A stretch of 64,000 bases of DNA from NCBI GenBank assembly GCA_016841765.1, contig JAENYN010000017.1:18416-82415 (forward strand). The letters are read 5' to 3'. The DNA is from Guptibacillus hwajinpoensis (GTDB lineage Bacteria > Bacillota > Bacilli > Bacillales > Bacillaceae_O). Below are positions 1-8,660 of the stretch, in pieces (positions within the stretch are counted from its first letter, which is position 1; every line of letters begins with the position of its first letter). Below the pieces are notes generated by a model. That model searched no databases, was not told where the DNA came from, and worked only from the letters and a program-made list of their open reading frames with translations. The translations under genes were made by a program, and so were the position numbers.

Positions 1-685
1 TGTGGGTGAAGTCTGAGCTCATAATATTCTTGCGGTGTCCGGCGCTGTTCATCCAGGAATTGACCACTTCTTCAGGGGTTCTCTGTCCTGCTGCGATGTT
101 TTCCCCGGCAGCTGTGTAGGAAATCCCGAATTGTTTCATCATATCAAAAGGTGAACCGTATGTCGGCGACTGATGTGAAAAGTAGTTGTTATCACGCATG
201 TCAGCTGATTTGGCCCGGGCCACTTTAGACAGCTCTTCCGAAACTTTCAAAGGAGCAAGTCCGGCTTTGGCCCTTTCTGCGTTTGTCAGTTCAACAACCT
301 TCTGTTCAAATTGACTTAAAGAAGTTGACTGTGTTTCCTCTGCAGGCTGCTTCTCTTCAGGCTGTGGTGCCGGCTGTGCCGGTGCTGGTGCAGGTTCGCT
401 GGCTTCCTTTTCAGGAGCAGGCTTGCTTGTTTCTTGTTCAGGAGCTGGCGCAGGTGCCGGTTTGCTTGTTTCCTGCTCAGGTGCTGGCGCCTGTTCTTTC
501 TGCTGTTCTTCCTGGCGGTCCTGATAGTAACCGCTGAAGATATCTTTCAATTTTATATTGTATTGGGCAAGAAACGTCTCCAGTTCGCCCCAGCTGTTGA
601 ACGTATAGGTTTGTGCTGAAGTGGAACCAGGGAGCATGCCAAATACCAGAATTGCCGCAAATAAAATACCTAATATTTTTTTCAT
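1..685 (-). CDS. Secreted CAP/SCP-domain protein (YkwD-like), 3' end cut by window edge
   Basis: The gene starts at ATG 683-685 behind GAGGAGGGGAAG and stays open for 228 codons to base 1, so its C-terminus lies outside the window. Residues 1-24 are a signal peptide with a short lysine start, hydrophobic core and STSA cleavage site. A stretch at about 50-110 is rich in Pro, Ala, Glu and Lys with repeated EQETSKPAPA units, a probable wall-spanning linker. From about 115 the CAP fold follows: LTNAERAKAGLAPL, then NYFSHQSP, then AGENIAAG, then SWMNSAGHRKNIM. Bacillus relatives (YkwD type) are exported proteins of uncertain activity. Family assignment is firm; function is not known. Confidence 0.9.
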   Translation of the reverse strand, partial: MKKILGILFAAILVFGMLPGSTSAQTYTFNSWGELETFLAQYNIKLKDIFSGYYQDRQEEQQKEQAPAPEQETSKPAPAPAPEQETSKPAPEKEASEPAPAPAQPAPQPEEKQPAEETQSTSLSQFEQKVVELTNAERAKAGLAPLKVSEELSKVARAKSADMRDNNYFSHQSPTYGSPFDMMKQFGISYTAAGENIAAGQRTPEEVVNSWMNSAGHRKNIMSSDFTH

Positions 686-796
686 TAAACTTCCCCTCCT
701 CACTATTAAACTTCGGAGAAACTGAGGATGGGAAGTAGGTAGATTTCAAACTGGAATGAATTGGCGATACTTCTAGTAGCAAATAATGCCTGGCAA

Positions 797-1342
797 TCAA
801 TCCTGTTTGCCGATTCTCTTTTCATATTTGCTGTGGCCGCCGAAATAAGGTGAAATCCCTTTGAATTGGTATATTTGTTTATAGTAGTCATTAAGAGATT
901 TGTTAGAGGCAAGACAATCAAGCCGCAGCCGTGTTTTCCCCTGTTTGGCTGCGTGGTTTTCGGCCCAATTCAATAGTTTAGCACCGAGACCCCGGCCGGC
1001 ATAGCTGCGGTTCACAACAAGCCTGTGAACATAAACGGCATCATCCCCGGCAGCGTCATCATCCCATACTCCGCGGTCCCATTCACCGGGTGAATCTTCA
1101 ACAGTTATCGTACCCGCGTTCACTTGACCGTCCCTCAAGAGATAGGTGCTCCCCCTTTCTATCGATTCGATCACTTCCGCTGTATTCCCATCCAGATCGT
1201 GAACATAGTAATCCCACTGCTTAAGGCCTTTTTCCCGGAGCCATTTCCCGGCCTGAACGAGCAGCTCCTTTATGTTTTCAAGGTCATCCATGCCGGCTTT
1301 TTCAAGCGTAAACCCTTCCAGTTCAGTTTTATATTTTTGCAT
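797..1342 (-). CDS. GNAT family N-acetyltransferase
   Basis: A protein of about 181 residues with the acetyl-CoA binding core of the GNAT fold: the strand VYVHRLVVNRSYAGRGLGAKLL carries the RGxGAxLL pyrophosphate loop at about residue 110-125, followed by a helix and the C-terminal half ending in a YYKQIYQFKG-type segment. It transfers an acetyl group from acetyl-CoA to an amine, but nothing here identifies the acceptor. I prefer ATG 1342 because AAAGG lies about ten bases upstream; an in-frame GTG at 1351 overlaps the same purine stretch. It is transcribed alone, toward the CAP gene, with no clear terminator between them. Confidence 0.85.
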   Translation of the reverse strand: MQKYKTELEGFTLEKAGMDDLENIKELLVQAGKWLREKGLKQWDYYVHDLDGNTAEVIESIERGSTYLLRDGQVNAGTITVEDSPGEWDRGVWDDDAAGDDAVYVHRLVVNRSYAGRGLGAKLLNWAENHAAKQGKTRLRLDCLASNKSLNDYYKQIYQFKGISPYFGGHSKYEKRIGKQD

Positions 1343-1636
1343 TAGCTCCACGCCTTTCTATGCTGATTCAATTTAACACCCCTTTTTCCCCTGTTCGATA
1401 AGTAAAAAGCAATCCCTTTTTCATCTTTTAATTTGATCGTCAGCTCTCTGGTGTAATGGTAGTCCAATTAAGAGGAAACACCTTTTCTGCAGTCCCCCTG
1501 GCGGCCCCATAGGAAAGCGAGACACTAAAGCAAAAATCAACTTCACGGCATAAAAGCCAGCCTTTTTAAAATAACTGTAACCTTTTCTCTTTCTTTTTCG
1601 CTATATAACTATAAACCTGCGAAAGGAATGAAGGGG

Positions 1637-2122
1637 ATGAAAATGCCACTTAGTTTAGCAGCCGTCTTTTTATCATTTTGGCTGCTGTCGGCTTGCAATC
1701 AGGCACAGGACACAGACGAACTCCGGCAGGTCAATGGAAATGAGGCTGAAGCAAGCGCAAGCTCACAGCTAGCGGATTCCCTTGCCATCACCGAGGCGAC
1801 GCTCGGTCAGGTCAGGGCTGAATACGGCACTGGCAAGCCGCTTGCACTTGTAGATACGGAGCTTAAGGAACGGAGAGTCAGACTCACTTTTCGCGCCGGC
1901 ACCGACATTGACAAGGCCCAGGCAGAAGAAGTTGCCGGGCGTGTGCTGATGGAGATTTCAAAACGGACGGTGGACAGCAAGCAGCTCAAAGACGGCTATG
2001 CGACCGTTTATAATCATTACCATGTCGATATCCTCGTACAGGGCACCGATGCAAAGGAGAAGCTTTCAGGAACAATGCCAGCAGGCGCACAGCAAATCGA
2101 ATGGAAAAAGTCCGGACGTTAA
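1637..2122 (+). CDS. Putative lipoprotein of unknown function
   Basis: About 161 residues. The N-terminus is a type II signal peptide: Lys near the start, hydrophobic core, and lipobox LLSAC with the lipidated Cys at about residue 20. The mature part has a low-complexity Glu/Ala/Ser segment followed by a mixed alpha/beta domain with many charged residues; I recognise no catalytic motif. Three in-frame ATG codons (1628, 1637, 1643) are possible. I chose 1637 because GAAAGG at 1621-1626 is correctly spaced. The gene ends at a hairpin terminator shared with the convergent ABC-F gene. It is probably an outer-face membrane-anchored protein; function unknown. Confidence 0.75.
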   Translation: MKMPLSLAAVFLSFWLLSACNQAQDTDELRQVNGNEAEASASSQLADSLAITEATLGQVRAEYGTGKPLALVDTELKERRVRLTFRAGTDIDKAQAEEVAGRVLMEISKRTVDSKQLKDGYATVYNHYHVDILVQGTDAKEKLSGTMPAGAQQIEWKKSGR

Positions 2123-2133
2123 CGTTATACACA

Positions 2134-2177
2134 CAAAGAAGCGTACCATCCCTGATAAAGATCGGTACGCTTCTTTG
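2134..2177. terminator. Bidirectional hairpin terminator between lipoprotein and ABC-F genes
   Basis: A perfect 14-bp stem (2134-2147 with 2164-2177) with a 16-base loop; on the plus strand it is followed by TTTT. It sits between the two convergent stop codons. Confidence 0.85.
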
Positions 2178-2195
2178 TTTTACCTGTTTTTCATG

Positions 2196-4097
2196 TTATA
2201 TGTTTGTTTCCAGCAGTTGTTCAAGCTCGGCAAACAGTGATTCTTCCGCGTTTTCAAGCTTTTCTTTTTCCAGCTGAAGTTCCTGAAGGCGTTCTAAATT
2301 CTGTTCCGCAGCCATGTCCCGGTTCAGCGCTGACAGCTTATCTCCGATTTCTTCTAAACTGGCTTCCAGTTCCTCTGTTGTCTTGCCTGGATTGACTGTT
2401 TTCCGGCTATTTCCCGCAGGCTGTACAGGCTTTATGGTCTCTCTCCGCTCTGCAGGTGCAGCCTTCTCCCGCTTTTCCTCCATCTTGGTGCGGGCCCAGC
2501 TATAGTTCCCGGCAAATGAATACAGGCTTCCTCCCTCGATCCAGTATATCTTTTCAAAAAGTTTATTTAAAAAGTAGCGGTCATGTGATACGGCAAGCAA
2601 AGTCCCGTTGAATTCCTCAAGTGCCTCCTCTAGCACCTCGCGCGACTCGATATCAAGATGATTTGTCGGTTCATCCAAAATGAGCAGGTTGATATCCTGG
2701 TGCATGAGCTGGGCAAGGCGCAGTCTCATCCGCTCGCCGCCGCTTAACTGGTTCACCCTGCGGAAAACTGCATGGCCGTAAAATAAGAACCTGGCCAGAA
2801 TGTGCCTGGCATCCCCTTCTGTCACGGTGACGTGTTCCCGAAAAGCTTCAAGCACCGTGACATCTTTTTCACGGTCGTAAACATGCTGCGACAAGTAGCC
2901 TGCTTTTACGTTGCTGCCGATCCTGACAGTGCCGCTGTCCGGTTCGATTTTCCCTAGGATCATTTTAAGAAGGGTCGATTTACCGATTCCGTTTTCCCCG
3001 ACAATCGCCGCTCTTTCCCGGTATTGCAGCAGCAGGTGTGCCTGTGTGAACAATGTTCTGTTTTCGAATGTCTTTGAAACACCTTTCAATTCAATTACAT
3101 CTTTGCCGCTGCGGTCAGCGGCCTCGAGCTGGATTCCCATTTTTTTGCGGTCGAGAACAGGACGGTTCAGCTTTTCCATCCGTTCCAGGGCACGTTCCAT
3201 ATTCCGGGCCCGTTTATGAAGGCCTTCGTTTGGCGGATTGGCGCGATTGGCCCACTCCTTCAGGCGCTTGATCGCTTCTTTCATCTTTTTGATTTTTTTC
3301 TGCTGTTCCTGATAGGCCTGGAATTCACGGAGCAGCCGCTCTTCCTTTTCCTTCACAAACTCCGAATAGTTCGTATGATAGGTATGCAGCTCGCCGTCCT
3401 CCATGTCGATAATCTTATTCACGACCTCATCAAGGAAATAGCGGTCATGTGAAATGACGACAACCGTGCCGGAATATTCACCCAGAAACTGCCCGAGCCA
3501 TTCCACTGCCATCAAATCAAGATGGTTGGTCGGCTCATCAAGCAGGAGAAGCCCCGGTTTTTTCAGCAGAATCAAGCCAAGGCCGACTTTTGTTTTTTCA
3601 CCGCCGCTCAGCAGGCTGAACGGTTTATCCAGAAGCCCGGTGATGTGCAGGCCGCCGGCGACTTTATTCATTTCGGCTTCCATTTCGTAGCCTCCAAGTG
3701 CAGTGAACTGCTCCTGTAAGTCCCCGTATGCATAAATAAAACGTTCCACTTTGCCGCTATCCGTTTCCTCCGCCATCTTTTCTTCCAGGTCTTTCATTTT
3801 TTTCTCCATGTCCGTTAAGTCAGAGAAAGCAGTTAACAGCACATCTTTCGCCGTCATCCAGTCCAGATAGTCAGGTATTTGTGACAAGTAACCGATCGTA
3901 AGCCCTTTTTTCCAGTGGATTTGGCCGCTGTCCGGAGTTTCCATGCCGGATAGCAGCTTGAAGAGCGTTGTTTTGCCGCTGCCGTTTCGGCCGACGAAAC
4001 CAATCCGGTCCTGTTCGTGTATTTCCAGCGATAGCTTTTCAAAAACGAGGTTGCCCCCGTACATTTTGCTGATTTCCCGTGCACTGCAAGTAATCAT
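2196..4097 (-). CDS. ABC-F family ATPase, candidate ribosome-protection factor
   Basis: About 633 residues with two ABC ATPase domains and no membrane segment, the ABC-F layout. Domain 1 has Walker A GRNGSGKTT, signature LSGGEKTKV and Walker B LLLDEPTNHLD. A charged linker of about 80 residues with many Lys/Arg follows (the P-site tRNA interaction motif region). Domain 2 has GENGIGKST, LSGGERMRL and LILDEPTNHLD, then a C-terminal acidic coiled coil. ABC-F proteins bind the ribosomal E site and either assist translation or displace antibiotics. ATG 4097 is chosen (AAAGGAAG seven bases upstream) over ATG 4115. The attenuator-type leader upstream (see 4137-4470) is typical of antibiotic-inducible members, which favours a resistance role. 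That is inference; the substrate drug is unknown. Confidence 0.88.
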   Translation of the reverse strand: MITCSAREISKMYGGNLVFEKLSLEIHEQDRIGFVGRNGSGKTTLFKLLSGMETPDSGQIHWKKGLTIGYLSQIPDYLDWMTAKDVLLTAFSDLTDMEKKMKDLEEKMAEETDSGKVERFIYAYGDLQEQFTALGGYEMEAEMNKVAGGLHITGLLDKPFSLLSGGEKTKVGLGLILLKKPGLLLLDEPTNHLDLMAVEWLGQFLGEYSGTVVVISHDRYFLDEVVNKIIDMEDGELHTYHTNYSEFVKEKEERLLREFQAYQEQQKKIKKMKEAIKRLKEWANRANPPNEGLHKRARNMERALERMEKLNRPVLDRKKMGIQLEAADRSGKDVIELKGVSKTFENRTLFTQAHLLLQYRERAAIVGENGIGKSTLLKMILGKIEPDSGTVRIGSNVKAGYLSQHVYDREKDVTVLEAFREHVTVTEGDARHILARFLFYGHAVFRRVNQLSGGERMRLRLAQLMHQDINLLILDEPTNHLDIESREVLEEALEEFNGTLLAVSHDRYFLNKLFEKIYWIEGGSLYSFAGNYSWARTKMEEKREKAAPAERRETIKPVQPAGNSRKTVNPGKTTEELEASLEEIGDKLSALNRDMAAEQNLERLQELQLEKEKLENAEESLFAELEQLLETNI

Positions 4098-4136
4098 ATC
4101 GGATCTTCCTTTCATTGCTGATCAATTTATTTCAAT

Positions 4137-4171
4137 AAAAAAACCGCAGGAGAGCATACACTCACCCACGG
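4137..4171 (-). terminator. Leader terminator 2 immediately upstream of the ABC-F gene
   Basis: On the minus strand the stem CCGTGGGTGAG / CTCTCCTGCGG (one mismatch, two G-U pairs) is followed by seven T. It lies about 40 bases before the ABC-F start codon, so full termination here would silence the gene. Confidence 0.75.
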
Positions 4172-4179
4172 CTTCTGAA

Positions 4180-4198
4180 CACCCGGCTACACCGGGTG
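4180..4198 (-). promoter_or_regulatory. Small hairpin between the two leader terminators
   Basis: CACCCGG / CCGGGTG forms a perfect 7-bp stem with a five-base loop between the two leader terminators. It could be part of an antiterminator or pause structure; no further support. Confidence 0.45.
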
Positions 4199-4206
4199 CA
4201 TATACG

Positions 4207-4234
4207 AAAAAAAGAGGGCAAAGATGCCCTCTTT
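4207..4234 (-). terminator. Leader terminator 1 (attenuator) of the ABC-F gene
   Basis: The stem AAAGAGGGCA / TGCCCTCTTT is followed on the minus strand by seven T. Upstream, AAGAGGTCTCTTT can pair with itself or with one arm of this stem, offering an antiterminator. It comes about 60 bases after the leader peptide stop codon. Confidence 0.78.
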
Positions 4235-4292
4235 CAATACCGTTATCAATCTTGGCGGGTAAAGAGACCTCTTATCGTTCTGTTACCATGAT

Positions 4293-4406
4293 TCAGTTGC
4301 TAAAAAAGGGCATACGTATCCCGTCAGCAGACTGATCATGAAAAATCGCACGGCACAAATACAGAAAATCCTTCTCCTGCCCGCGATTCATTACAGAACG
4401 ATTCAT
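4293..4406 (-). CDS. Leader peptide (uORF, 37 codons) of the ABC-F gene
   Basis: A short reading frame opens at ATG 4406 behind a near-perfect ribosome binding site, AGGGAGGTGGGG, and ends with TGA at 4293-4295. The peptide begins MNRSVMNRGQEKDFLYLC and ends RMPFFSN. It lies between a strong promoter and two successive terminators that precede the ABC-F gene. This is the usual arrangement for attenuation by ribosome stalling, known upstream of several antibiotic-resistance ABC-F genes of Firmicutes. The binding site strength and position are seen directly; the regulatory role is inferred. Confidence 0.7.
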   Translation of the reverse strand: MNRSVMNRGQEKDFLYLCRAIFHDQSADGIRMPFFSN

Positions 4407-4441
4407 CTCTTCCCCACCTCCCTGTCAAAAAAGTTACTTTT

Positions 4442-4470
4442 ATTGTATCCGTTTGCAAACAGTATTGCAA
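4442..4470 (-). promoter_or_regulatory. Sigma-A promoter of the ABC-F leader
   Basis: On the minus strand a -35 TTGCAA (4465-4470), 17-base spacer and -10 TACAAT (4442-4447) lie about 35 bases before the leader peptide ATG. Spacing is ideal. Confidence 0.7.
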
Positions 4471-4649
4471 GATATCGAATGGAAATGGGCTGCCCATTCC
4501 TGCATGGGATCGGAGCTTTGCTTGAGTTTAGCGCCGGAACAGGTGTGGGTCACAATTGTGACAAAGCAGGGGGCCGGGAGTCTTGTGAACATAATCCCGG
4601 CAAGCAGTTGTTGGACCTACTCAGATGCATTTGTTGGCCTGGTGATTAG

Positions 4650-4906
4650 GCTTCGGCGCGTAATGAAGGTGTTATGGCGTGAAAAAAGAGCCGAACGGCA
4701 TGAAGCCATTAATTTGGCGTGATTTTACAGGAGTTCAGCGTGAAACATCTGGACAACGGCCCGAAACGTTAGAACGTTGGCGTGATTGCAGGGAGATATG
4801 GCGCGAAAACGCAAAAGCCAAACTATGCCAGCTCGAAAACAATGCCGAACGGCGTGAAACGATCAAGATCCGGCGCGAAATGCCGCCGGTTTGGCGTGAA
4901 TCGCTG
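4650..4906. repeat. Degenerate repeat array, family A (GGCGTGAAA units)
   Basis: Non-coding stretch containing about eight imperfect copies of GGCGTGAAA / GGCGCGAAA spaced roughly 25-40 bases. On the minus strand, the direction of the yfmL gene that ends 170 bases away, units read TTTCACGCC. The same family recurs at 40070-40250 and 58555-58668. Confidence 0.6.
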
Positions 4907-5080
4907 AGTGGGATAAAAACTTGCGGCATCCGTCCTCCCTAACGCGCTTCTTTTTTCAAAATCAAGTACCGATATTCGCTGATTTCAGGAGTCCACCGGT
5001 CCTGTTCAGACGCTATCCGCCATATCCAGCAATTTCTCGCCAGGTTGAATCTTTCCCCGCCACACTTATCACCCAAACTA

Positions 5081-5108
5081 AAAAGCGGCTGAGTGCACAG
5101 CCGCTTTT
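5081..5108 (-). terminator. Terminator of yfmL
   Basis: A perfect 10-bp stem AAAAGCGGCT / AGCCGCTTTT with an eight-base loop, 15 bases beyond the yfmL stop codon. Confidence 0.85.
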
Positions 5109-5122
5109 CCATCTTAAACAAT

Positions 5123-6277
5123 CTATCTTTTTCCCTGGCGCCTGTGCACATCAACCATCCGGCCCCTGTACATCTCCTGCTCTTTGAATTCGACGCCGAG
5201 CTCACTGGCCATTTTTTTCACGAAACTTTCTTCCCGTTTCGTAACAAGTGAAACGACCGTGCCCTTCGCCCCCATGCGGCCAGTTCGTCCGGACCGGTGG
5301 ATATATTGATTGGCATTACTCGGAAAGTCAAAGTGGAAGACATGGGTAATGCCTTCGACGTCCAATCCGCGTGCCGCTACATCGGTGGCGAGAAGCAGGT
5401 TGGCATCGCCGGTCCGGAAGCTTTTGATCGCGCGTTCCCGTTCCGCTTTTGACGATTCACCATCCAACACTTCAAATGGGACGTGCTTATAGCGCAGCTT
5501 TGTCTCAATTTCGCCGAGTGTCTCCCGGTTGCCGGCAAACACGAGAGCTTTTACGGAACCGTGATTTACAAGCTTGCGCAGCGTATCGATTTTGTCCCGG
5601 CGTTCGACGGGTAAATAAAAATGTTCCGTCGTGTTCGGCAGCTCCCGGCCTGATCGGATCCGAATCACTTCAGGATCATCCATCAGTTCTTCTGCCTGTT
5701 CCTGTGCTGCTTGCGGCAATGTGGCCGAGAAAAAAGCAAGCTGCCGGTCTTTCAGTGTCGATTTGATGATGGCCTGCAAGCTCCCGGTGTGCTCTGCAGA
5801 TGCAAGCATATCGAATTCATCCACTGCAATCAGCTTCACTTCATGCATTTTCAGCTTTTTCATCTTGATGAGCTCCTGAATCCTTCCGGGCGTGCCGGTT
5901 ACGATTTGCGGATGCTTCTTGAGCTTTTCCAGCTGTTTTTTTACATTCGCGCCGCCTATAAAGGCTGCACTTGTAATGTCAGTCCCCTGCTTCCATGTTT
6001 GAACCTCCTGGTGGATTTGCATGACGAGTTCACGGGACGGAGCAAGGATCACTGCCTGCGTTTTTTTGCTCTCCGGGTTGATTTTGTCCAGGATCGGAAG
6101 CAAGTAAGCAAGGGTTTTCCCTGTTCCGGTCGGGGATTCGCAGAGGACATCACTGCCGTCCAGTATGGCTGGCACTGCTTTCGATTGGACAGGGGTCGGT
6201 TCAGAAAAACCGCTACCCTCCCAGTTTGTTTGTAAAAAACCTTTCAGTTCCGCTATAAATGTTGCCTTGTTTGTCAT
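5123..6277 (-). CDS. yfmL: DEAD-box RNA helicase YfmL
   Basis: 384 residues, the compact DEAD-box core without a C-terminal RNA-binding extension, close in length to B. subtilis YfmL (about 376). Motifs in order: Q-motif FSEPTPVQ, motif I SPTGTGKT, Ia APSRELVMQI, GG, TPGR, motif II DEFD (instead of DEAD, as tolerated in this subfamily), motif III SAT, then RecA2 with ATDVAARGLD and HRSGRTGR. The segment GGANVKKQLEKLKKHPQIV is strongly YfmL-like. YfmL is implicated in 50S subunit assembly. Start ATG 6277 has AAAGGG about ten bases upstream. Monocistronic, with its own terminator. Confidence 0.92.
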   Translation of the reverse strand: MTNKATFIAELKGFLQTNWEGSGFSEPTPVQSKAVPAILDGSDVLCESPTGTGKTLAYLLPILDKINPESKKTQAVILAPSRELVMQIHQEVQTWKQGTDITSAAFIGGANVKKQLEKLKKHPQIVTGTPGRIQELIKMKKLKMHEVKLIAVDEFDMLASAEHTGSLQAIIKSTLKDRQLAFFSATLPQAAQEQAEELMDDPEVIRIRSGRELPNTTEHFYLPVERRDKIDTLRKLVNHGSVKALVFAGNRETLGEIETKLRYKHVPFEVLDGESSKAERERAIKSFRTGDANLLLATDVAARGLDVEGITHVFHFDFPSNANQYIHRSGRTGRMGAKGTVVSLVTKREESFVKKMASELGVEFKEQEMYRGRMVDVHRRQGKR

Positions 6278-6319
6278 CTATAAAAATCCCTTTCTATTCG
6301 CAAATTCATCCGGTGCTTC

Positions 6320-6517
6320 TTACTGGTGGATCGTTTTCACCCTGCCGACCTGGCCGCTCTCCAGTCGCACTTTGATGCCGTGCGGGTGAGTCGGGGATTT
6401 TGTCAAAATATCCTTCACGACTCCGCGGGTCGTTTTCCCGGTTTTTTGATCCTGTTTCAAAACGATATCCACTTCCTGGCCCGGACGGATATCGGCACGT
6501 ACGGTTCCGTTTCCCAA
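6320..6517 (-). CDS. ywbE: YwbE family small protein
   Basis: A 65-residue protein with the conserved YwbE core: IRPGQEVDIVLKQDQKTGK, then GVVKDILTKSP, HPHGIKV and GQVGRV, a small beta-rich fold. Its biochemical role is unknown. The start is probably TTG 6517: AGGAGGG is seven bases upstream of it, whereas the in-frame ATG 6523 directly abuts that site. It precedes yfmL by 42 bases on the same strand with no terminator between, so the two may be co-transcribed. Confidence 0.85.
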   Translation of the reverse strand: MGNGTVRADIRPGQEVDIVLKQDQKTGKTTRGVVKDILTKSPTHPHGIKVRLESGQVGRVKTIHQ

Positions 6518-6683
6518 TTTCATCCCTCCTGAAAAATGCTCACTATATACCATTATTACCCGTATCCTTCCAAAAAGACTACCCGTAATATACCAACCGT
6601 TTTATAATGGGAACAAGCCCTAATCCTATCGTTTCCACTTTTTTATATCGTTTTAACCTGTTGTTCAAGAGAGGATTGATTTT

Positions 6684-8633
6684 TTGTTCACTTCATTGCA
6701 AAAATTGACGGTTTTTTCTTATCTTATTTTACTCATTGCCGGACTGGCAGTTGTCGGACTGCTATTCACCGGCCAGGCACCAGAAAAGAAAACAATTTCC
6801 TACGCCCCGGGAAAGCAGATTGTCACACGCCATCTGGAGACACCTGCAGACAGCTTTCGCGAAAATCAACGAACTGTGCCGAAAGAACCTTGGGCTTCAA
6901 ACCAAACCGCTGTTCTTTCACACGATGAGGATAATGAAACCGGGCATTCCAGCCCTTCACCAGGTAAAGGCGCTCCTGCGGAAACAACCGGAGAACCTGA
7001 ACCGGAAACAGCCAAAAATACAGTAGATGAATCAGTATCTGTTCCGGTGCCTCAGCCTGTAAAAAAAGAAGTTGTGGCTGTTTATAAAAATGAACAGGGA
7101 TTGAATAAACTGCTTGAAAACGGCAGGGAAACAATCCATAAATTCAAGTCGCTTCAAGCTGTTACCGTTGCAATGACGGAACAGGAAATAAGCACTTTTT
7201 CCGGTGATCCGGATATTGACTATATTGACACCAATACTTCAGTAGAGTTGGTAAGTACCCCGTTTGAGACAATAGATCAAACCAAACTCCATGCAAGCAG
7301 TACCGGCAGCGCTGTGCCCCCGGAGGAATCAGAATGGAGCCTGCAGGCTATGAAAACACCTGATGCCTGGAAAGAAGGGTTCGACGGATCCGGAATAAAA
7401 GTCGCTGTCATCGACTCCGGCATTTCCCCGCATCCAGACCTGGCTATTGCCGGCGGCGTCTCAACAGTCGATTATACCTCAAAATGGACCGATGACCACG
7501 GACATGGCACGCATGTTGCCGGAATAATCGGTGCCAGGCGGAATAACGCCGGCATTGCAGGTGTGGCCCCTGGCGCAAAACTGTACGCAGTCAAAGCACT
7601 GGACAAGCAGGGTGAAGGGAATTTGCTTGATATCCTCGAAGGAATTGATTGGTCAATTGCAAATAAAATGGATATCATCAATTTAAGCCTCGGAACAGAG
7701 ACGGATACCAGAGTATTCCGCGATCTTGTCGACAAAGCCAATCAGCAGGGGATCATCCTGGTGTCAGCTAGCGGAAACACCGGCACTGCTTCCGGGACAG
7801 GAAATACGGTCACTTATCCTGCCGCCTATAAAAGTGTGATTGCCGTTTCTGCTGTCGACCGTTCGTTTACTAGAGGTTCGTTTTCTTCCACCGGGACGGA
7901 AGTTGAATTTGCGGCTCCCGGAGTGAATGTCGTCAGCACTTACCTTAACAGCCAGTATGCCTCAACAAGCGGAACTTCTCAGGCTGCTCCGCACATTTCC
8001 GGGATATTGGCCGTTTTAAAACAAAAGTATCCCGGCAAGTCGAACCAGCAGCTGCGCAATGAGCTTACCGGGTATGCAAAAGATCTCGGAACGCCTGGAA
8101 AAGATCCGTGGTATGGATACGGATTGGCTCAATACAAAACTTTGGATCAGCAGCCAGCTGATGAAGAATTGCTCGCAACGATCGAGCGTGCTGTCGATAG
8201 TCTTGCTCTTGCTGATAAGACCCGTAAACTGTGGGATTATGATACGGCGCGGCATGTCATAAGCCTATTGCCTGATGCTGAAGAAAAGGCCGGCCTGACA
8301 GTGCAGCTAAACACCCTGCAAAACGCTCTCGGGCTTGTGGAATTCCAGTCACTGCTTAATGTTGACCGAAATAAAAGTTTTCTCATTACGTTTACACGCG
8401 GCATAGATGCAGCAACCATTTCGAATCAGAATGTGTTTATCCGCCGGAACGGAGCTTTTGTAAACAGCCTGTCTGTTTCTCTCAACCCGGACGGCGAAAG
8501 TATCACCGTAAAAGCGCCGCCTGAAGGATATGTGTCCGGTGGAACTTATTTTCTCTATGTTGATAAAACAATTAAAGCGCCAAACGGGAAAAGCCTGAAA
8601 TTCCCTGTCATTGTAAGATTTACCGTGAAATAA
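6684..8633 (+). CDS. Secreted subtilisin-like serine protease (S8) with C-terminal Ig-like domain
   Basis: 649 residues from TTG 6684 (GAGAGGA eight bases upstream). Residues about 7-30 form a signal or membrane anchor. A Ser/Pro/Glu-rich linker (about 75-125) leads to an inhibitor-like propeptide (about 128-190). The catalytic domain (about 215-500) has Asp244 in VAVIDSG, His274 in DHGHGTH, oxyanion Asn365 in SASGNTG and Ser432 in GTSQAAP. A spacer follows, and the last 95 residues resemble the SbsA/Big_5 Ig-like domain (FTRGIDAATIS, ending KFPVIVRFTVK), often used for wall or surface contact. It hydrolyses peptides outside the cell. Monocistronic, with its own terminator. Confidence 0.92.
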   Translation: MFTSLQKLTVFSYLILLIAGLAVVGLLFTGQAPEKKTISYAPGKQIVTRHLETPADSFRENQRTVPKEPWASNQTAVLSHDEDNETGHSSPSPGKGAPAETTGEPEPETAKNTVDESVSVPVPQPVKKEVVAVYKNEQGLNKLLENGRETIHKFKSLQAVTVAMTEQEISTFSGDPDIDYIDTNTSVELVSTPFETIDQTKLHASSTGSAVPPEESEWSLQAMKTPDAWKEGFDGSGIKVAVIDSGISPHPDLAIAGGVSTVDYTSKWTDDHGHGTHVAGIIGARRNNAGIAGVAPGAKLYAVKALDKQGEGNLLDILEGIDWSIANKMDIINLSLGTETDTRVFRDLVDKANQQGIILVSASGNTGTASGTGNTVTYPAAYKSVIAVSAVDRSFTRGSFSSTGTEVEFAAPGVNVVSTYLNSQYASTSGTSQAAPHISGILAVLKQKYPGKSNQQLRNELTGYAKDLGTPGKDPWYGYGLAQYKTLDQQPADEELLATIERAVDSLALADKTRKLWDYDTARHVISLLPDAEEKAGLTVQLNTLQNALGLVEFQSLLNVDRNKSFLITFTRGIDAATISNQNVFIRRNGAFVNSLSVSLNPDGESITVKAPPEGYVSGGTYFLYVDKTIKAPNGKSLKFPVIVRFTVK

Positions 8634-8659
8634 AGGAGACGATTGTTCGTCTCCTTTTT
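8632..8659. terminator. Bidirectional terminator after the subtilase gene
   Basis: The perfect stem AAAGGAGACGA / TCGTCTCCTTT begins inside the stop codon and is followed by T residues. It also serves the convergent ogt gene. Confidence 0.88.
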
Positions 8660-8660
8660 C

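Noticed and set aside
4650..4906. Possible CRISPR array
   Set aside because: Units are short, degenerate and unevenly spaced with no constant repeat of CRISPR length, and no cas genes are present.
6515..6553. Longer N-terminus for YwbE starting at ATG 6553
   Set aside because: No ribosome binding site there, and the extra residues do not occur in the YwbE family as I know it.
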